A DNA stretch of 64,000 bases from Pleomorphomonas oryzae DSM 16300 (GTDB lineage: Bacteria > Pseudomonadota > Alphaproteobacteria > Rhizobiales > Pleomorphomonadaceae): assembly GCF_000422965.1 (NCBI RefSeq), contig NZ_AUHB01000004.1, positions 124,001-188,000 of the forward strand, read 5' to 3'. Position numbers and translations under genes: made by a program. A model generated the notes under the pieces. The model saw only the letters and a list, made by a program, of their open reading frames with translations, made no database searches and was not told the origin of the DNA. Of this stretch, positions 29,683 through 38,365 are shown in pieces; the stretch's first letter is position 1, and each line of letters opens with the position of its first letter.

Positions 29683-31176
29683 ATGGCCGGTCGGATGGGT
29701 GGGACAAGCAATTTCTGCTGGCTGGCGTCAAGGGCCGCCGCCCTGGCGCTTGCACTGTCGCTCGCTGGCTGTCTGGGGCTCTCGGGTGATGATGGCGGCG
29801 TTACAGCCGACCAACTCGCCCAGACGGCAGTCCCGCAAGGCAAGGTCGACCCCAACGAGGTGGCGATTGCCGAGCGCGAGCATCCCAAGATCGTCGCCGC
29901 ATTCGGCGGTACCTATGAGGATCGCGAGGCGGAGCTGGCGATCGCCAGCGTCGTTGGTCGGCTGGTGGCCGCCAGTCCCGAACCCTGGCGCAGCTACCGC
30001 GTCACCATCCTGAATTCGCCCGCCGTCAACGCCTTTGCCCTGCCCGGGGGCTACGTCTACGTGACGCGCGGCCTTCTGGCGCTCGCCAGTGATACCGCAG
30101 AAGTCGCCGCCGTGATCTCCCACGAGATGGCCCATGTCACCGCGCGCCACGCCTTCCTGCGCGCCCAGAAGGCCGAGGCGGCCGCCGTCGCCAGCCAGGC
30201 GGTGCAGGACGTGGTGCAGGACCCAGCGGTGCAGCGCGTGGCGCTGGCCTCGACACAGGTCTCACTGGCCCGCTTCTCGCAGATCCAGGAACTCGAGGCC
30301 GATCGGATCGGCATCGCAACGCTGGCCAAGGCCGGCTTCGATCCCTTCGCCTCGCCACGCTTCCTCACATCGATGTCGCGCCTGGCCGCCTGGAAGAACG
30401 GCCTGCCGGAAGACGATACCGGCTCGATCGACTTCCTGTCGTCGCATCCTTCGACGCCCGAGCGCCTCGCGCAGGCGCAAGAGGTCGCCAAGGCCACCGG
30501 CGTCACCGACGGCGAGATCGACCGCGATGGTTATCTCTCCCGTATCGATGGCATTATGTATGGCGACGATCCGAACGAAGGTTATGTGCGCGGACGTCAG
30601 TTCCTGCATGCCAAGCTGGGCTTTGGCTTTGAAGTCCCAGACGGCTTCATGATCGACAACACGTCGAAGGCGGTGCTGGCCACCAATGCCGACGGGGTCG
30701 CCATGCGCTTCGACGGCGCCAATGTCCCGGCGGGCAGCGACCTCGTCGCCTACCTGACGTCGGGCTGGGTCAATGGGCTCGATCAGCAGTCGGTACGCAC
30801 CGTGTCGATCGCCGGCCTGCCGGCCGCTGTGGCGTCGGCGTCGGCGCGCGGCTTTACCTACCGCATCGCCGTGATCCGCTTCAACGACCAGGCCTTCCGC
30901 TTCCTGTTTGCAACCCGCGGCGACGCCGCCGCGCTCGATCGAACCTTCAGCTCCACGGTGGCCTCGTTCCGCTCGCTGTCCGAGGCGGAGAAGGCGTCGC
31001 TCGCGCCATTGCGCATCCGCGTCGTCACCGTCGGAGCCGGCGAAACCGCCGAAGCCCTGACCCGGCGCATGGTGCCGATGGACCGCGGCATCATTCTGTT
31101 CCGCGCACTCAACGGCCTGGCGGCCAACGAGGAGCCGCGTCCCGGTACCCGCGTCAAAATAATCGTCGACCGCTGA
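29683..31176 (+). CDS. M48-family metalloprotease lipoprotein
   Basis: A 497-residue zinc protease of the M48 (BepA/Oma1-like) group. The N-terminus carries a lipoprotein signal with lipobox LAGC, so it is likely anchored in the outer or inner membrane facing the periplasm. The zinc-binding HEMAH motif is at residues 147-151, and the third ligand is in ELEADRIG. The C-terminal 60 residues (RIRVVTVGAGETAEALTRRM ... LNGL) resemble a LysM-like module that could bind peptidoglycan. BepA-like proteases clear stalled outer-membrane proteins; that role is inferred here. It follows the SNase-like gene by 8 bases. Confidence 0.9.
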   Translation: MAGRMGGTSNFCWLASRAAALALALSLAGCLGLSGDDGGVTADQLAQTAVPQGKVDPNEVAIAEREHPKIVAAFGGTYEDREAELAIASVVGRLVAASPEPWRSYRVTILNSPAVNAFALPGGYVYVTRGLLALASDTAEVAAVISHEMAHVTARHAFLRAQKAEAAAVASQAVQDVVQDPAVQRVALASTQVSLARFSQIQELEADRIGIATLAKAGFDPFASPRFLTSMSRLAAWKNGLPEDDTGSIDFLSSHPSTPERLAQAQEVAKATGVTDGEIDRDGYLSRIDGIMYGDDPNEGYVRGRQFLHAKLGFGFEVPDGFMIDNTSKAVLATNADGVAMRFDGANVPAGSDLVAYLTSGWVNGLDQQSVRTVSIAGLPAAVASASARGFTYRIAVIRFNDQAFRFLFATRGDAAALDRTFSSTVASFRSLSEAEKASLAPLRIRVVTVGAGETAEALTRRMVPMDRGIILFRALNGLAANEEPRPGTRVKIIVDR

Positions 31177-31306
31177 CTCTCCAAGATTGTTCATCTTTAG
31201 AGAACAGTGCGGCGGCAACTGGCTATCCTGACAAAGGACGCGCCGAGCCCCATCTTCGGGTCACCAAACGGGCGATGACGCTTCGCCCCGAACAGGGAGA
31301 CCCGCG

Positions 31307-32005
31307 ATGATCACCATCCGCAAGGCCGCAGAGCGCGGCCACACCGACGCTGGCTGGCTCGACAGCCACCACAGCTTTTCCTTCGGCCATTATTTCGATC
31401 CCGAGGCCATGGGGTTCGGCCCGCTGCGCGTCATCAATGACGACCGCGTCGCCGGCGGCGGCGGCTTTCCCCCACATCCTCATGCCGATATGGAAATCAT
31501 CTCCTATGTGCTCGAAGGCGGCTTGCAGCATCGCGACAGCCTTGGCACCGGTTCGGTGATCCGTCCCGGCGACGTGCAGCGCATGAGTGCCGGCACCGGC
31601 ATTCGTCACAGCGAGTTCAATGCTTCGGCCACCGACGCGGTGCATTTCCTGCAGATCTGGATCTTGCCGGAGGCCGACGGCTTCGCCCCGTCTTATGAGC
31701 AGAAGAGCTTCGGTGAGGAACTCACGAACCGGCTGCGGCTGGTTGCCGCCCGCGACGGTCGTAACGGCGCGCTGACGCTGCATCGCGACGTCGATCTCTA
31801 TGCCGGCCGCCTCAAAGCCGGGACGGAGGTCGAACACACCTTCGCAGCAGGCCGGCTCGGCTGGCTGCAGGTGGCGCGCGGCAGCGTCACGGTCAATGGC
31901 GAGGAGCTCGGCGAAGGAGACGGAGCCGCCCTTGAGCGGCAGACGGACCTGTCGATCGTCGCCAAGGACGACGCCGAGATCCTGCTGTTCGACATGGGCC
32001 GCTAA
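31307..32005 (+). CDS. Pirin family protein
   Basis: A 232-residue bicupin of the pirin/YhaK group. The N-terminal cupin has the metal-binding pattern FPPHPHADMEIISYVLEGGL and later GTGIRHSEFN. The GPLRVINDDRV and LQIWILPEADGFAPSYEQK segments are typical. Bacterial pirins have been reported as quercetinase-like or redox-sensing proteins; no specific role can be given here. It is monocistronic: an own ribosome binding site (AGGGAG) precedes the ATG, and a bidirectional terminator follows. Confidence 0.93.
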   Translation: MITIRKAAERGHTDAGWLDSHHSFSFGHYFDPEAMGFGPLRVINDDRVAGGGGFPPHPHADMEIISYVLEGGLQHRDSLGTGSVIRPGDVQRMSAGTGIRHSEFNASATDAVHFLQIWILPEADGFAPSYEQKSFGEELTNRLRLVAARDGRNGALTLHRDVDLYAGRLKAGTEVEHTFAAGRLGWLQVARGSVTVNGEELGEGDGAALERQTDLSIVAKDDAEILLFDMGR

Positions 32006-32026
32006 AGCCTACGGTAGAAAATGGAG

Positions 32027-32051
32027 GCCGCCCCTTCGGGCGGCGGCCTTC
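32027..32051. terminator. Bidirectional terminator between the pirin gene and the exported-protein gene
   Basis: AGGCCGCC / GGCGGCCT, 8-bp stem with a GC-rich loop, between two convergent genes. T-rich flanks are weak, so its efficiency is uncertain. Confidence 0.5.
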
Positions 32052-32946
32052 ACTCGGTGAAGCTGGAATTGAAATCGTCGATCGCTGACGAATTGCCGTC
32101 GTAACGCGCACCGTCATAGGCCAGACGCAGTGGGAAAGACTTTTTCCCGGCCGGCTTTCGCTTTTCACCGTTGACGCAGGTGGCTGTGTATTCAATGCCT
32201 ATACCAATGTCGGCCAAGCCATGATGGCTTTGTTTCCGCGTCTCGAAGGAAGTGATCGACTCTCGATGTTCAAGGGTCTGGCAATGCTCCGTTGCCTGGG
32301 TCAGGGAGTAGAGGTAGGGGCCCTCATAGAGGTCGACGAGCTCGCCACCAATCACCCCGGCCAGCTGCAACGAGTCAAATCCTTCTTCAGAGTTGAAATG
32401 GCTGCTGTCCGTCACCACCACCGGGCTGGCAGGGGCAGCAAGCAGCAGCCGGTAGCCACCGGTCAGTCCACCCGGATCGGTGGCCACCAGCAAGCGCCCC
32501 AGCGGCTTGTAATCTGGTCTTATTTGAGCCACCGCCACAACGCCGCTACTCACCGCAGCAGCATAGGCCAGCTCCCCCGACTCGATCACAGCGATCTCGG
32601 CCAGAGTGCCATTGGAGATACTGATAGCCCTATCGGCCGGTTCGCCAGCATCGGGGTCGCTCGCGGCCTCGATCGCCTCGGCGCCAGCAAATCGGTTGCC
32701 TTGGCCGTCCGGACCAAGACCGGGATAAATATCACGCAGAACGTCGAGTGCCGTAACGGTTGACCCTTGTATCAGCGGCTCGCCGATACAAACCTCCTCC
32801 GCTCGCTTTTTCGCGCAATCCCCCGCCTCTACGAATTTGAATGCTGTCCCGTTGTCTCCGGCGTGCGCTGCCGCCGTAAGAACCGGCACTGTTAAAGCAG
32901 CCGTCGTCAGCCACGCCCAAGATAGCTTGGTTATCCTCTTCCCCAT
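32050..32946 (-). CDS. Exported protein of unknown function
   Basis: A 298-residue protein with a clear signal peptide (WAWLTTAALTVPVLTAAAHA). I do not recognise a family. The mature part contains four cysteines, in DCAKKRAEEVCIG, EHCQTL and TATCVNGE, which could form two disulfides in the periplasm. It is mostly beta-like with no transmembrane segment. GC and codon use look slightly lower than in neighbouring genes. It stands alone between the pirin gene (convergent) and carD (same strand, starting 700 bases upstream and ended by its own terminator). A secreted adaptor or stress protein is possible but unsupported. Confidence 0.7.
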   Translation of the reverse strand: MGKRITKLSWAWLTTAALTVPVLTAAAHAGDNGTAFKFVEAGDCAKKRAEEVCIGEPLIQGSTVTALDVLRDIYPGLGPDGQGNRFAGAEAIEAASDPDAGEPADRAISISNGTLAEIAVIESGELAYAAAVSSGVVAVAQIRPDYKPLGRLLVATDPGGLTGGYRLLLAAPASPVVVTDSSHFNSEEGFDSLQLAGVIGGELVDLYEGPYLYSLTQATEHCQTLEHRESITSFETRKQSHHGLADIGIGIEYTATCVNGEKRKPAGKKSFPLRLAYDGARYDGNSSAIDDFNSSFTE

Positions 32947-32985
32947 GATGATCTATCGACGCCTCCCCAGCGCCGTCCCCTTAAG

Positions 32986-33014
32986 AAAAAGACCCGGCAG
33001 GTTTCCCCGCCGGG
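32986..33014 (-). terminator. Rho-independent terminator of carD
   Basis: On the minus strand a 9-bp stem (CCCGGCGGG pairing with CCTGCCGGG, one G-U) with a short loop, followed by TCTTTTTCTT. It lies 42 bases after the carD stop. Confidence 0.8.
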
Positions 33015-33055
33015 CCTTGAAAAATGTAACGGACCGAAGCGCCGGCGACGCTTTA

Positions 33056-33646
33056 TCAGGCGGCTTCCGCCTCGTCCTCGCTCTCGTCGGCGACGTCCTC
33101 AGCGGTGTCGCCGCGCGCAGCGATGCGCTTCGGGCTCTTGTTGAGGCTGTCCTCGATGCGCCGAATGGCCTCGGTCTCGGTGATACGGGATACCGCCGAA
33201 ATCTCACGCGCCATGCGATCGAGCGCCGCCTCGTAGAGCTGACGCTCCGAATAGGACTGCTCGGGCTGGCTCGACGCACGATGCAGGTCGCGCACCACCT
33301 CGGAAATGGCCACCAGATCGCCGGAGTTGATCTTGGCTTCGTATTCCTGGGCGCGGCGGCTCCACATGGTGCGCTTGACGCGCGCGCGGCCCTTGATGAT
33401 CTCAAGCGCCTTATCGACGGTGTCGTCCTCGGCGAGCTTGCGCATACCGACCTGTTCGGCCTTGGCCATGGGCACGCGCAGCGTCATCTTGTCCTTCTCG
33501 AAGACGATGACGTACAGCTCAAGCTTCATGCCAGCGATCTCTTGCTCCTCGACGGCAACGATTTGGCCGACCCCATGGGCCGGATAGACGATGTGCTCGT
33601 TGGTCTTGAACCCATTACGGACAGCGGGTTTCTTCGCAGTGGCCAT
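33056..33646 (-). CDS. carD: CarD/CdnL-family RNA polymerase-binding regulator
   Basis: A 196-residue CarD-type protein that binds the beta subunit of RNA polymerase and stabilises open promoter complexes. The N-terminal RNAP-interacting Tudor-like domain is clear (NEHIVYPAHGVGQIVAVEEQ, YVIVFEKDKMTLRVP). The helical DNA-binding domain follows (RRAQEYEAKINSGDLVAISE, YSERQLYEAALDRMARE). The C-terminal tail is acidic. It is downstream of fdxA on the same strand, with a 395-base gap. Helicase, S4 protein, fdxA and carD in this order form a recurring alphaproteobacterial block. Confidence 0.94.
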   Translation of the reverse strand: MATAKKPAVRNGFKTNEHIVYPAHGVGQIVAVEEQEIAGMKLELYVIVFEKDKMTLRVPMAKAEQVGMRKLAEDDTVDKALEIIKGRARVKRTMWSRRAQEYEAKINSGDLVAISEVVRDLHRASSQPEQSYSERQLYEAALDRMAREISAVSRITETEAIRRIEDSLNKSPKRIAARGDTAEDVADESEDEAEAA

Positions 33647-34041
33647 TCAGTCCATCCACTCCTCGGTGCCGGCGACGACAAAATCACCCTCTTCTGCCAA
33701 GAGGCAGCAAGTAAACTAGGGTCGGTTATGATCTGCGAACCTCTACGTCCGCTCCGCCGGCACGCTTTCGCGTTGTTTTCAGTCGATCTGGGGTTTCGCT
33801 TCCAATCGCAGCGTACTTGCTGCACACATGCCAAGACCGGCATAAAGGCTCACGCCCTAATGCAGGTCATAAAAAAGACCCCGTGCAGGGCCCCGCTAGC
33901 GACCGGAAGAATTCATCGACTGTCAACGTTTGATATAGCACAAAAACCACAAAAAACAAAGCAATAAGACGCGATACGCCGCAAAAATGCGCCGTCACAT
34001 GGCTGCATTGCCTATTCCGCAGGTTCAGTGACGCGTTTTCC
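33647..34041. other. carD-fdxA intergenic region
   Basis: 395 bases without a supported gene. It contains an A-rich tract (about 33938-33965), a possible minus-strand promoter TTGTTT-16-TATATC and a terminator-like structure at 33871-33895. These could define fdxA termination, the carD promoter, or a short RNA. Short open frames here lack codon bias. Confidence 0.5.
33871..33895 (-). terminator. Weak terminator-like hairpin downstream of fdxA
   Basis: On the minus strand GGCCC / GGGTC pairs across a short loop and is followed by TTTTTT. The stem is only 5 bp with one G-U pair. It lies about 150 bases after the fdxA stop. Confidence 0.4.
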
Positions 34042-34380
34042 TCAGCCGCCTTTTCCGGGTTTCGGCGAGAACAGGGCAGCAAGCTTGCCTTCAACGCCGT
34101 CATTATCGGCCGCGTTGGGCAGCGGATCGCGGCGGGCTGCGAGATTGGGCCAGACCACTGAGTATTCAGCGTTGAGTTTCAACCAGTTATCAAGGCCCGG
34201 CTCGGTATCCGGCTTGATCGCCTCGGCCGGGCATTCCGGCTCACAAACACCGCAATCGATACACTCGTCGGGATTGATGACGAGCATGTTCTCGCCTTCG
34301 TAGAAACAGTCGACCGGACAGACTTCCACGCAGTCGGTGTATTTGCAGGCAATGCAGTTGTCGGTGACGACATAGGTCAT
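34042..34380 (-). CDS. fdxA: Seven-iron ferredoxin FdxA
   Basis: A 112-residue ferredoxin predicted to carry a [3Fe-4S] and a [4Fe-4S] cluster. Cysteines at 9, 12, 17, 21 and 25 ([17 protein letters not shown]) and 40, 43, 46 and 50 ([12 protein letters not shown]) match the FdxA pattern. The C-terminal extension ([14 protein letters not shown]) is also typical. It is a cytoplasmic electron carrier. A full EcfG-type promoter motif (34409-34434) lies 29 bases before the ATG, so it may be a general-stress gene. It belongs to the helicase-S4-fdxA-carD block. Confidence 0.95.
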   Translation of the reverse strand: MTYVVTDNCIACKYTDCVEVCPVDCFYEGENMLVINPDECIDCGVCEPECPAEAIKPDTEPGLDNWLKLNAEYSVVWPNLAARRDPLPNAADNDGVEGKLAALFSPKPGKGG

Positions 34381-34408
34381 GAGCGAATACCCTGATATCC
34401 ACAGGCGG

Positions 34409-34434
34409 AACGCCGGATGGCGTAGCGGAGTTCC
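34409..34434 (-). promoter_or_regulatory. EcfG-type promoter of fdxA
   Basis: On the minus strand GGAAC (34434-34430), 17 bases, CGTT (34412-34409). The predicted transcript would start about 20 bases before the fdxA ATG. Confidence 0.55.
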
Positions 34435-34465
34435 TTCGGTCGTTCAAGGGTGAACATCGGGAAAA

Positions 34466-34837
34466 TCAGTCCGGCTCACTCAGCTTATCGAAACGGCGGC
34501 GATCGCGTTTTGTCGGCCGCCCCTCACCCGCCTCGATCGACGGGCCAGGAGCTTCCGCAGCCGGCGGCGTCAGATCCTCGTAGAGCTCGGAAGCGACCGA
34601 ATAGGATCCCCGGCGCTCGGCGAAATCGAGCACCTTCAGCACCCTGACATGGCCGTGGAGGCCGATGGTCAGCACGTCGCCGGCCTTCACGGGTTGGGCG
34701 GGGTCATCGATCTTGCGGCCATTGAGACGCACGTGACCAGACGCGGCAAGCGCCTGGCCGAGCGTCCGCGTCTTGACCACGCGCGCATAGACCAGCCACT
34801 TGTCGATCCGCTGCCGGTCGGAACCCTGCTCGGACAC
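34466..34837 (-). CDS. S4-domain RNA-binding protein (HslR-like)
   Basis: A 123-residue protein with an N-terminal S4 RNA-binding domain (RIDKWLVYARVVKTRTLGQ, SGHVRLNGRKIDDPAQPVKAGDVL). It is related to Hsp15/HslR, which in E. coli recycles stalled 50S subunits. The C-terminal tail is rich in charged residues (RPTKRDRRRFDKL). The start is GTG 34837. It lies 8 bases after the helicase stop codon and is surely co-transcribed with it, which links the helicase to ribosome or RNA work. Confidence 0.9.
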   Translation of the reverse strand: MSEQGSDRQRIDKWLVYARVVKTRTLGQALAASGHVRLNGRKIDDPAQPVKAGDVLTIGLHGHVRVLKVLDFAERRGSYSVASELYEDLTPPAAEAPGPSIEAGEGRPTKRDRRRFDKLSEPD

Positions 34838-34845
34838 CCGCTCTC

Positions 34846-37800
34846 CTACTTCTTCTTCTGCTGCTCGAGCGACGCCTTGAGGGCGGCCAGCGCAGCAAAC
34901 GGCGAATTGGGATCGGCGACCTTTTCCTTGCGCGGCGCCCGCTCAGCGGGACGCTCACCGTTGCCGTTCCGCTCATTGGGGCGGCCGTCACGGCGATCGC
35001 CAAAGCGACGGTCTTCACGCCGGTCACCGCCCTGCGGACGACGATCCTGGCGACGATCGTCCTGCGAGCGCGGAGCACGCCCGTCAGCGGCGGCTGCCTC
35101 CCCGGGCTCAGTCGGACGCGCCGCCCCCCGATGCGGGCCACCGCGACGCTCGTTCCTCTGGTCGCCTCTATGTTCGCCCCGATGATCACCGTGCCGCGGA
35201 CGGTCACCGCGACCGGGCCGCCAGACATCGACTTCCCGTTCTTCAAGGACCTCGGCCGGCGTCTCGGCAGCCTCTTCGGCAACCGCGGCGCTCTCGGGAG
35301 CAGCAGCTTCCGACGCCTCAGCTGTTTCGGGGCTTGGCGCTTCGGCAGCAACAGCTTCTGCCACCGGGGCTTCGGCTCCGGAGACCTCGAGAGCGGGCGT
35401 TGCCACCGCAGCTTCGGCCGAAGCTTCTTCGGAGGCAGCAGGCACCGCCTCGGAGGCCGCGCCTTCGACAGCCGTCTCCGTCTTCTGCGGCTTGACCGGC
35501 ACCTTGATCGTCCGCTTCTCAGAGCGATAGCCGAGACCGCGCAGGATCGACGCAAAGTCTTCGCCTGAACAGCCGAGCAGCGAGGTCATCGCCACCGTCA
35601 CCAGGAAACCGCCACCCTGCGGCAAAGCGCCCTCCGGTGGGGTCGCGCCGTCCACCGACTTGAAGGCGATCAGCGGCCGGATGATGTCGGCAAGGCGCTC
35701 CAGAATGTCGAGTCGCACCGCCCGCTCGCCGGCAACGCGGAAACCGACCAGGCGATAAAGCGTCTTGTCAAAGGTCGGATCGACCTTGATGGACGTACGG
35801 CCGGACGCGGAGAGCTGCGGCAGCTCGGCAAGCCCCGGCATATCTAGCGAACCGTGCTTCAATGCCCAGAGCTGAGCCACCAGCGCCGCCGGCGCCGGCT
35901 TCAGGAGCGCGGGGACGTAAATGTGGTAGGCGCCGAAGCGGACGCCGTATTTGCGCATGACGGCACGCTGCGTCTGGTCGAGTGCCTTGACGTCGTCGGC
36001 AATGTCGTGCCGCTCGACGGTACCGAGCGTCTCGACCATGCGGAAGGCGACGCCGCGCGCAATGCCTTCGAGATCGGCAGCCGTGCGCAGGTCGAACAGC
36101 GGTTTCAAAAGCGTCTGGATATGGGCACCGACCCATAGGTCGAGCCGATCCTGCGCCTTCTCGCGGGCGGCGCCAGCCAGTTGCTCGTCGGCGAGCAGCA
36201 TCACCCGGGGGCTCAGCGTATCGTCGCCAGCCACCAGGCGCCCAACCGGCTGGCCGAGCCAGCGCAGGCTGCCGTCGGTGGACAGCACGATTTCCTCATT
36301 GGGCGCTTTGGAGATTTTCTCGGCGCGCTTGTCGAACTCGCCGGACAGCGCCTGCTGGGCGGCAGCCTTCAGCGTCTTGGCTTCAGAGCCATCGCCGCCA
36401 ACACTCGGATCAGGCACGAAGCGGAAGCCGTGCAGCTCTCCGACCGCCTGCCCTTCGACGAGCACGCCGCCGGTACCGGTGATTTCAGCTTCGAGCATGG
36501 TGTTCTCTCTCAATCTCTTCAACAATACCGACGTCCGGCGATCCACGAAACGTTGGGTCAACCGGTCATGCAGCGCATCCGATAGCCGATCCTCGATGGC
36601 GCGCGTCTTCTCCCGCCAATGGCTGGGCGCAAACAGCCAGTCCGGCCGATTGGCGACAAAGGTCCAGGTCCTGATATCCGCCAGACGCCGCGACAGCGTA
36701 TCGATATCGCCATCCGTCCTGTCAGACAACCCGACCTGCCGTGCAAACCAATCGTCTGGAATCACGCCTTTTGCAATGAGGAATCGATAGAGTGCGACGA
36801 TGAGATCACCGTGCTGGGCCGGCGATATCTTACGGAAGTCGGGAACTTGGCACACATCCCAGAGAAGTGCCACCCGCTCGCGACCCCGCACCGCCGCCGC
36901 CACGTCTTCTGCCCTCATGGCAAAGTCGAGCGCCCGTTGGTCATCGGACGGCAGCGCCCGCGTCAAACCTTCGACCCCTGGCAGCTTTTCAAGGGAGGTT
37001 CGGAGCGCATCGACCGATGAGAAATCGAGATTGTCGTTGCGCCACTGAAAGACTCGCACCGGCTCGAAATCATGGCCTTCGATAGCGGTGACGATGTCGT
37101 CGTCGAACGGCATCACCCGCCCGGTGACACCGAAGGTGCCATCATTGAGATAGCGGCCAGCCCGGCCGGCGATCTGGGCAAGCTCGGCAGCTGTCAGGCC
37201 ACGATATTGATAGCCGTCGAACTTGCGTGCCTGGGCGAAGGCGACATGATCGACATCGAGATTGAGCCCCATGCCGATGGCGTCGGTCGCCACCAGAAAG
37301 TCGACGTCGCCGTTCTGAAAAAGAGCCACCTGCGCGTTGCGAGTCCGCGGAGACAGCGCGCCCATCACCACCGCCGCGCCACCGCGCTGCCGACGGATCA
37401 GCTCGGCAACCGCATAGACCTCGTCGGACGAGAAGGCGACAATGGCCGAACGCGGCGGCAGACGGGTGATCTTCTTGGCGCCGGTATAGGCGAGGTGGCT
37501 GAGACGCGGCCGCGACGTAACGGTGATACCCGGCAAAAGCCGCTCGATCAGCGGGCGCGCCGTCGCCGAGCCGAGCAGCATGGTTTCCTGTCGACCACGG
37601 ACGTTGAGCAGGCGGTCGGTGAAGACATGGCCGCGCTCGATATCGCCGGCAAGCTGCACCTCGTCGATGGCCACGAAGGCGACATCGAGATCGCGCGGCA
37701 TCGCTTCCACCGTCGCCACCCAATAGCGGGCATCGCGCGGGATGATCTTCTCTTCGCCGGTGACCAGCGCCACCGCGCCCGCGCCGACGCGAGCGACGAT

Positions 37801-37977
37801 CCGACCATAGACCTCGCGCGCCAACAGGCGCAGCGGCAGCCCAATGGCACCGGAGCCGTGACTCAGCATCTTTTCAATGGCGAGATGGGTCTTGCCGGTA
37901 TTGGTCGGCCCCAGCACCGCCGTCACCGCCCGACCACGGGCAAGCGAAGACAGGGGAGCCGCTCGGACAATATTCAT
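34846..37977 (-). CDS. Suv3-like ATP-dependent RNA helicase
   Basis: A 1043-residue helicase related to mitochondrial Suv3. Walker A is GPTNTGKTHLAIEKML (about residues 24-39), the DEVQ box is FVAIDEVQLAGD, and later motifs are VATDAIGMGLNLD and QIAGRAGRY. A middle region specific to alphaproteobacterial members follows. From about residue 840 the protein is low-complexity: first Ala/Glu-rich, then a strongly Arg/Gly/Asp/His-rich stretch. It ends in a compact SPFAALAALKASLEQQKKK tail. The disordered tail suggests RNA or protein binding as in degradosome scaffolds. It is first in the helicase-S4 operon, with the GANTC-rich region upstream. Confidence 0.92.
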   Translation of the reverse strand: MNIVRAAPLSSLARGRAVTAVLGPTNTGKTHLAIEKMLSHGSGAIGLPLRLLAREVYGRIVARVGAGAVALVTGEEKIIPRDARYWVATVEAMPRDLDVAFVAIDEVQLAGDIERGHVFTDRLLNVRGRQETMLLGSATARPLIERLLPGITVTSRPRLSHLAYTGAKKITRLPPRSAIVAFSSDEVYAVAELIRRQRGGAAVVMGALSPRTRNAQVALFQNGDVDFLVATDAIGMGLNLDVDHVAFAQARKFDGYQYRGLTAAELAQIAGRAGRYLNDGTFGVTGRVMPFDDDIVTAIEGHDFEPVRVFQWRNDNLDFSSVDALRTSLEKLPGVEGLTRALPSDDQRALDFAMRAEDVAAAVRGRERVALLWDVCQVPDFRKISPAQHGDLIVALYRFLIAKGVIPDDWFARQVGLSDRTDGDIDTLSRRLADIRTWTFVANRPDWLFAPSHWREKTRAIEDRLSDALHDRLTQRFVDRRTSVLLKRLRENTMLEAEITGTGGVLVEGQAVGELHGFRFVPDPSVGGDGSEAKTLKAAAQQALSGEFDKRAEKISKAPNEEIVLSTDGSLRWLGQPVGRLVAGDDTLSPRVMLLADEQLAGAAREKAQDRLDLWVGAHIQTLLKPLFDLRTAADLEGIARGVAFRMVETLGTVERHDIADDVKALDQTQRAVMRKYGVRFGAYHIYVPALLKPAPAALVAQLWALKHGSLDMPGLAELPQLSASGRTSIKVDPTFDKTLYRLVGFRVAGERAVRLDILERLADIIRPLIAFKSVDGATPPEGALPQGGGFLVTVAMTSLLGCSGEDFASILRGLGYRSEKRTIKVPVKPQKTETAVEGAASEAVPAASEEASAEAAVATPALEVSGAEAPVAEAVAAEAPSPETAEASEAAAPESAAVAEEAAETPAEVLEEREVDVWRPGRGDRPRHGDHRGEHRGDQRNERRGGPHRGAARPTEPGEAAAADGRAPRSQDDRRQDRRPQGGDRREDRRFGDRRDGRPNERNGNGERPAERAPRKEKVADPNSPFAALAALKASLEQQKKK

Positions 37978-38083
37978 GGGGTCCCGTTCGGTTGCGCGAT
38001 GAGGCCGTGACCTTCCTATACGAAAAAGCCCGGCCGAGAGGCCAGAGAAAACCGGCAGAAGGATGGCAGTGGACGGTCAATAG

Positions 38084-38365
38084 GAATCAAACGAGAACGG
38101 ATGCGGGGCGAATCGCAATTCTCAAGAGATTCTGTATTCGTTCCCTACAAGATATGGAGGCGAGCAGAGTCTTTACTGCGCTATCTTGAATCGAGAGACT
38201 CCAGGTGGCGAGTCGTTCGATTCGCGACCAGAATCGATGTCAAGGCCGTTTCGCCATCAAGACTCCGAACCTAGTTTATAGTTAACCAATTATACTACGA
38301 CGCCAAAGTAGAGAAACGACGGCGTTAACACTTTCGACAGAGCAAGAACGAAGGCGGGGCGAATC
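38084..38365. other. Cluster of eleven GANTC (CcrM) methylation sites
   Basis: GANTC occurs at 38084, 38110, 38128, 38167, 38188, 38197, 38210, 38219, 38231, 38261 and 38361. Ten sites fall within 182 bases, where less than one is expected. GANTC is the target of the cell-cycle methyltransferase CcrM in alphaproteobacteria. Confidence 0.75.

Noticed and set aside
34430-34445. Alphaproteobacterial LexA box GTTC-N7-GTTC
   Set aside because: The two GTTC elements are separated by 8 bases and not 7, and the sequence overlaps the EcfG-type motif.
37523-37977. Plus-strand open frames over the helicase gene
   Set aside because: They are antisense shadows of a high-GC gene with intact helicase motifs.
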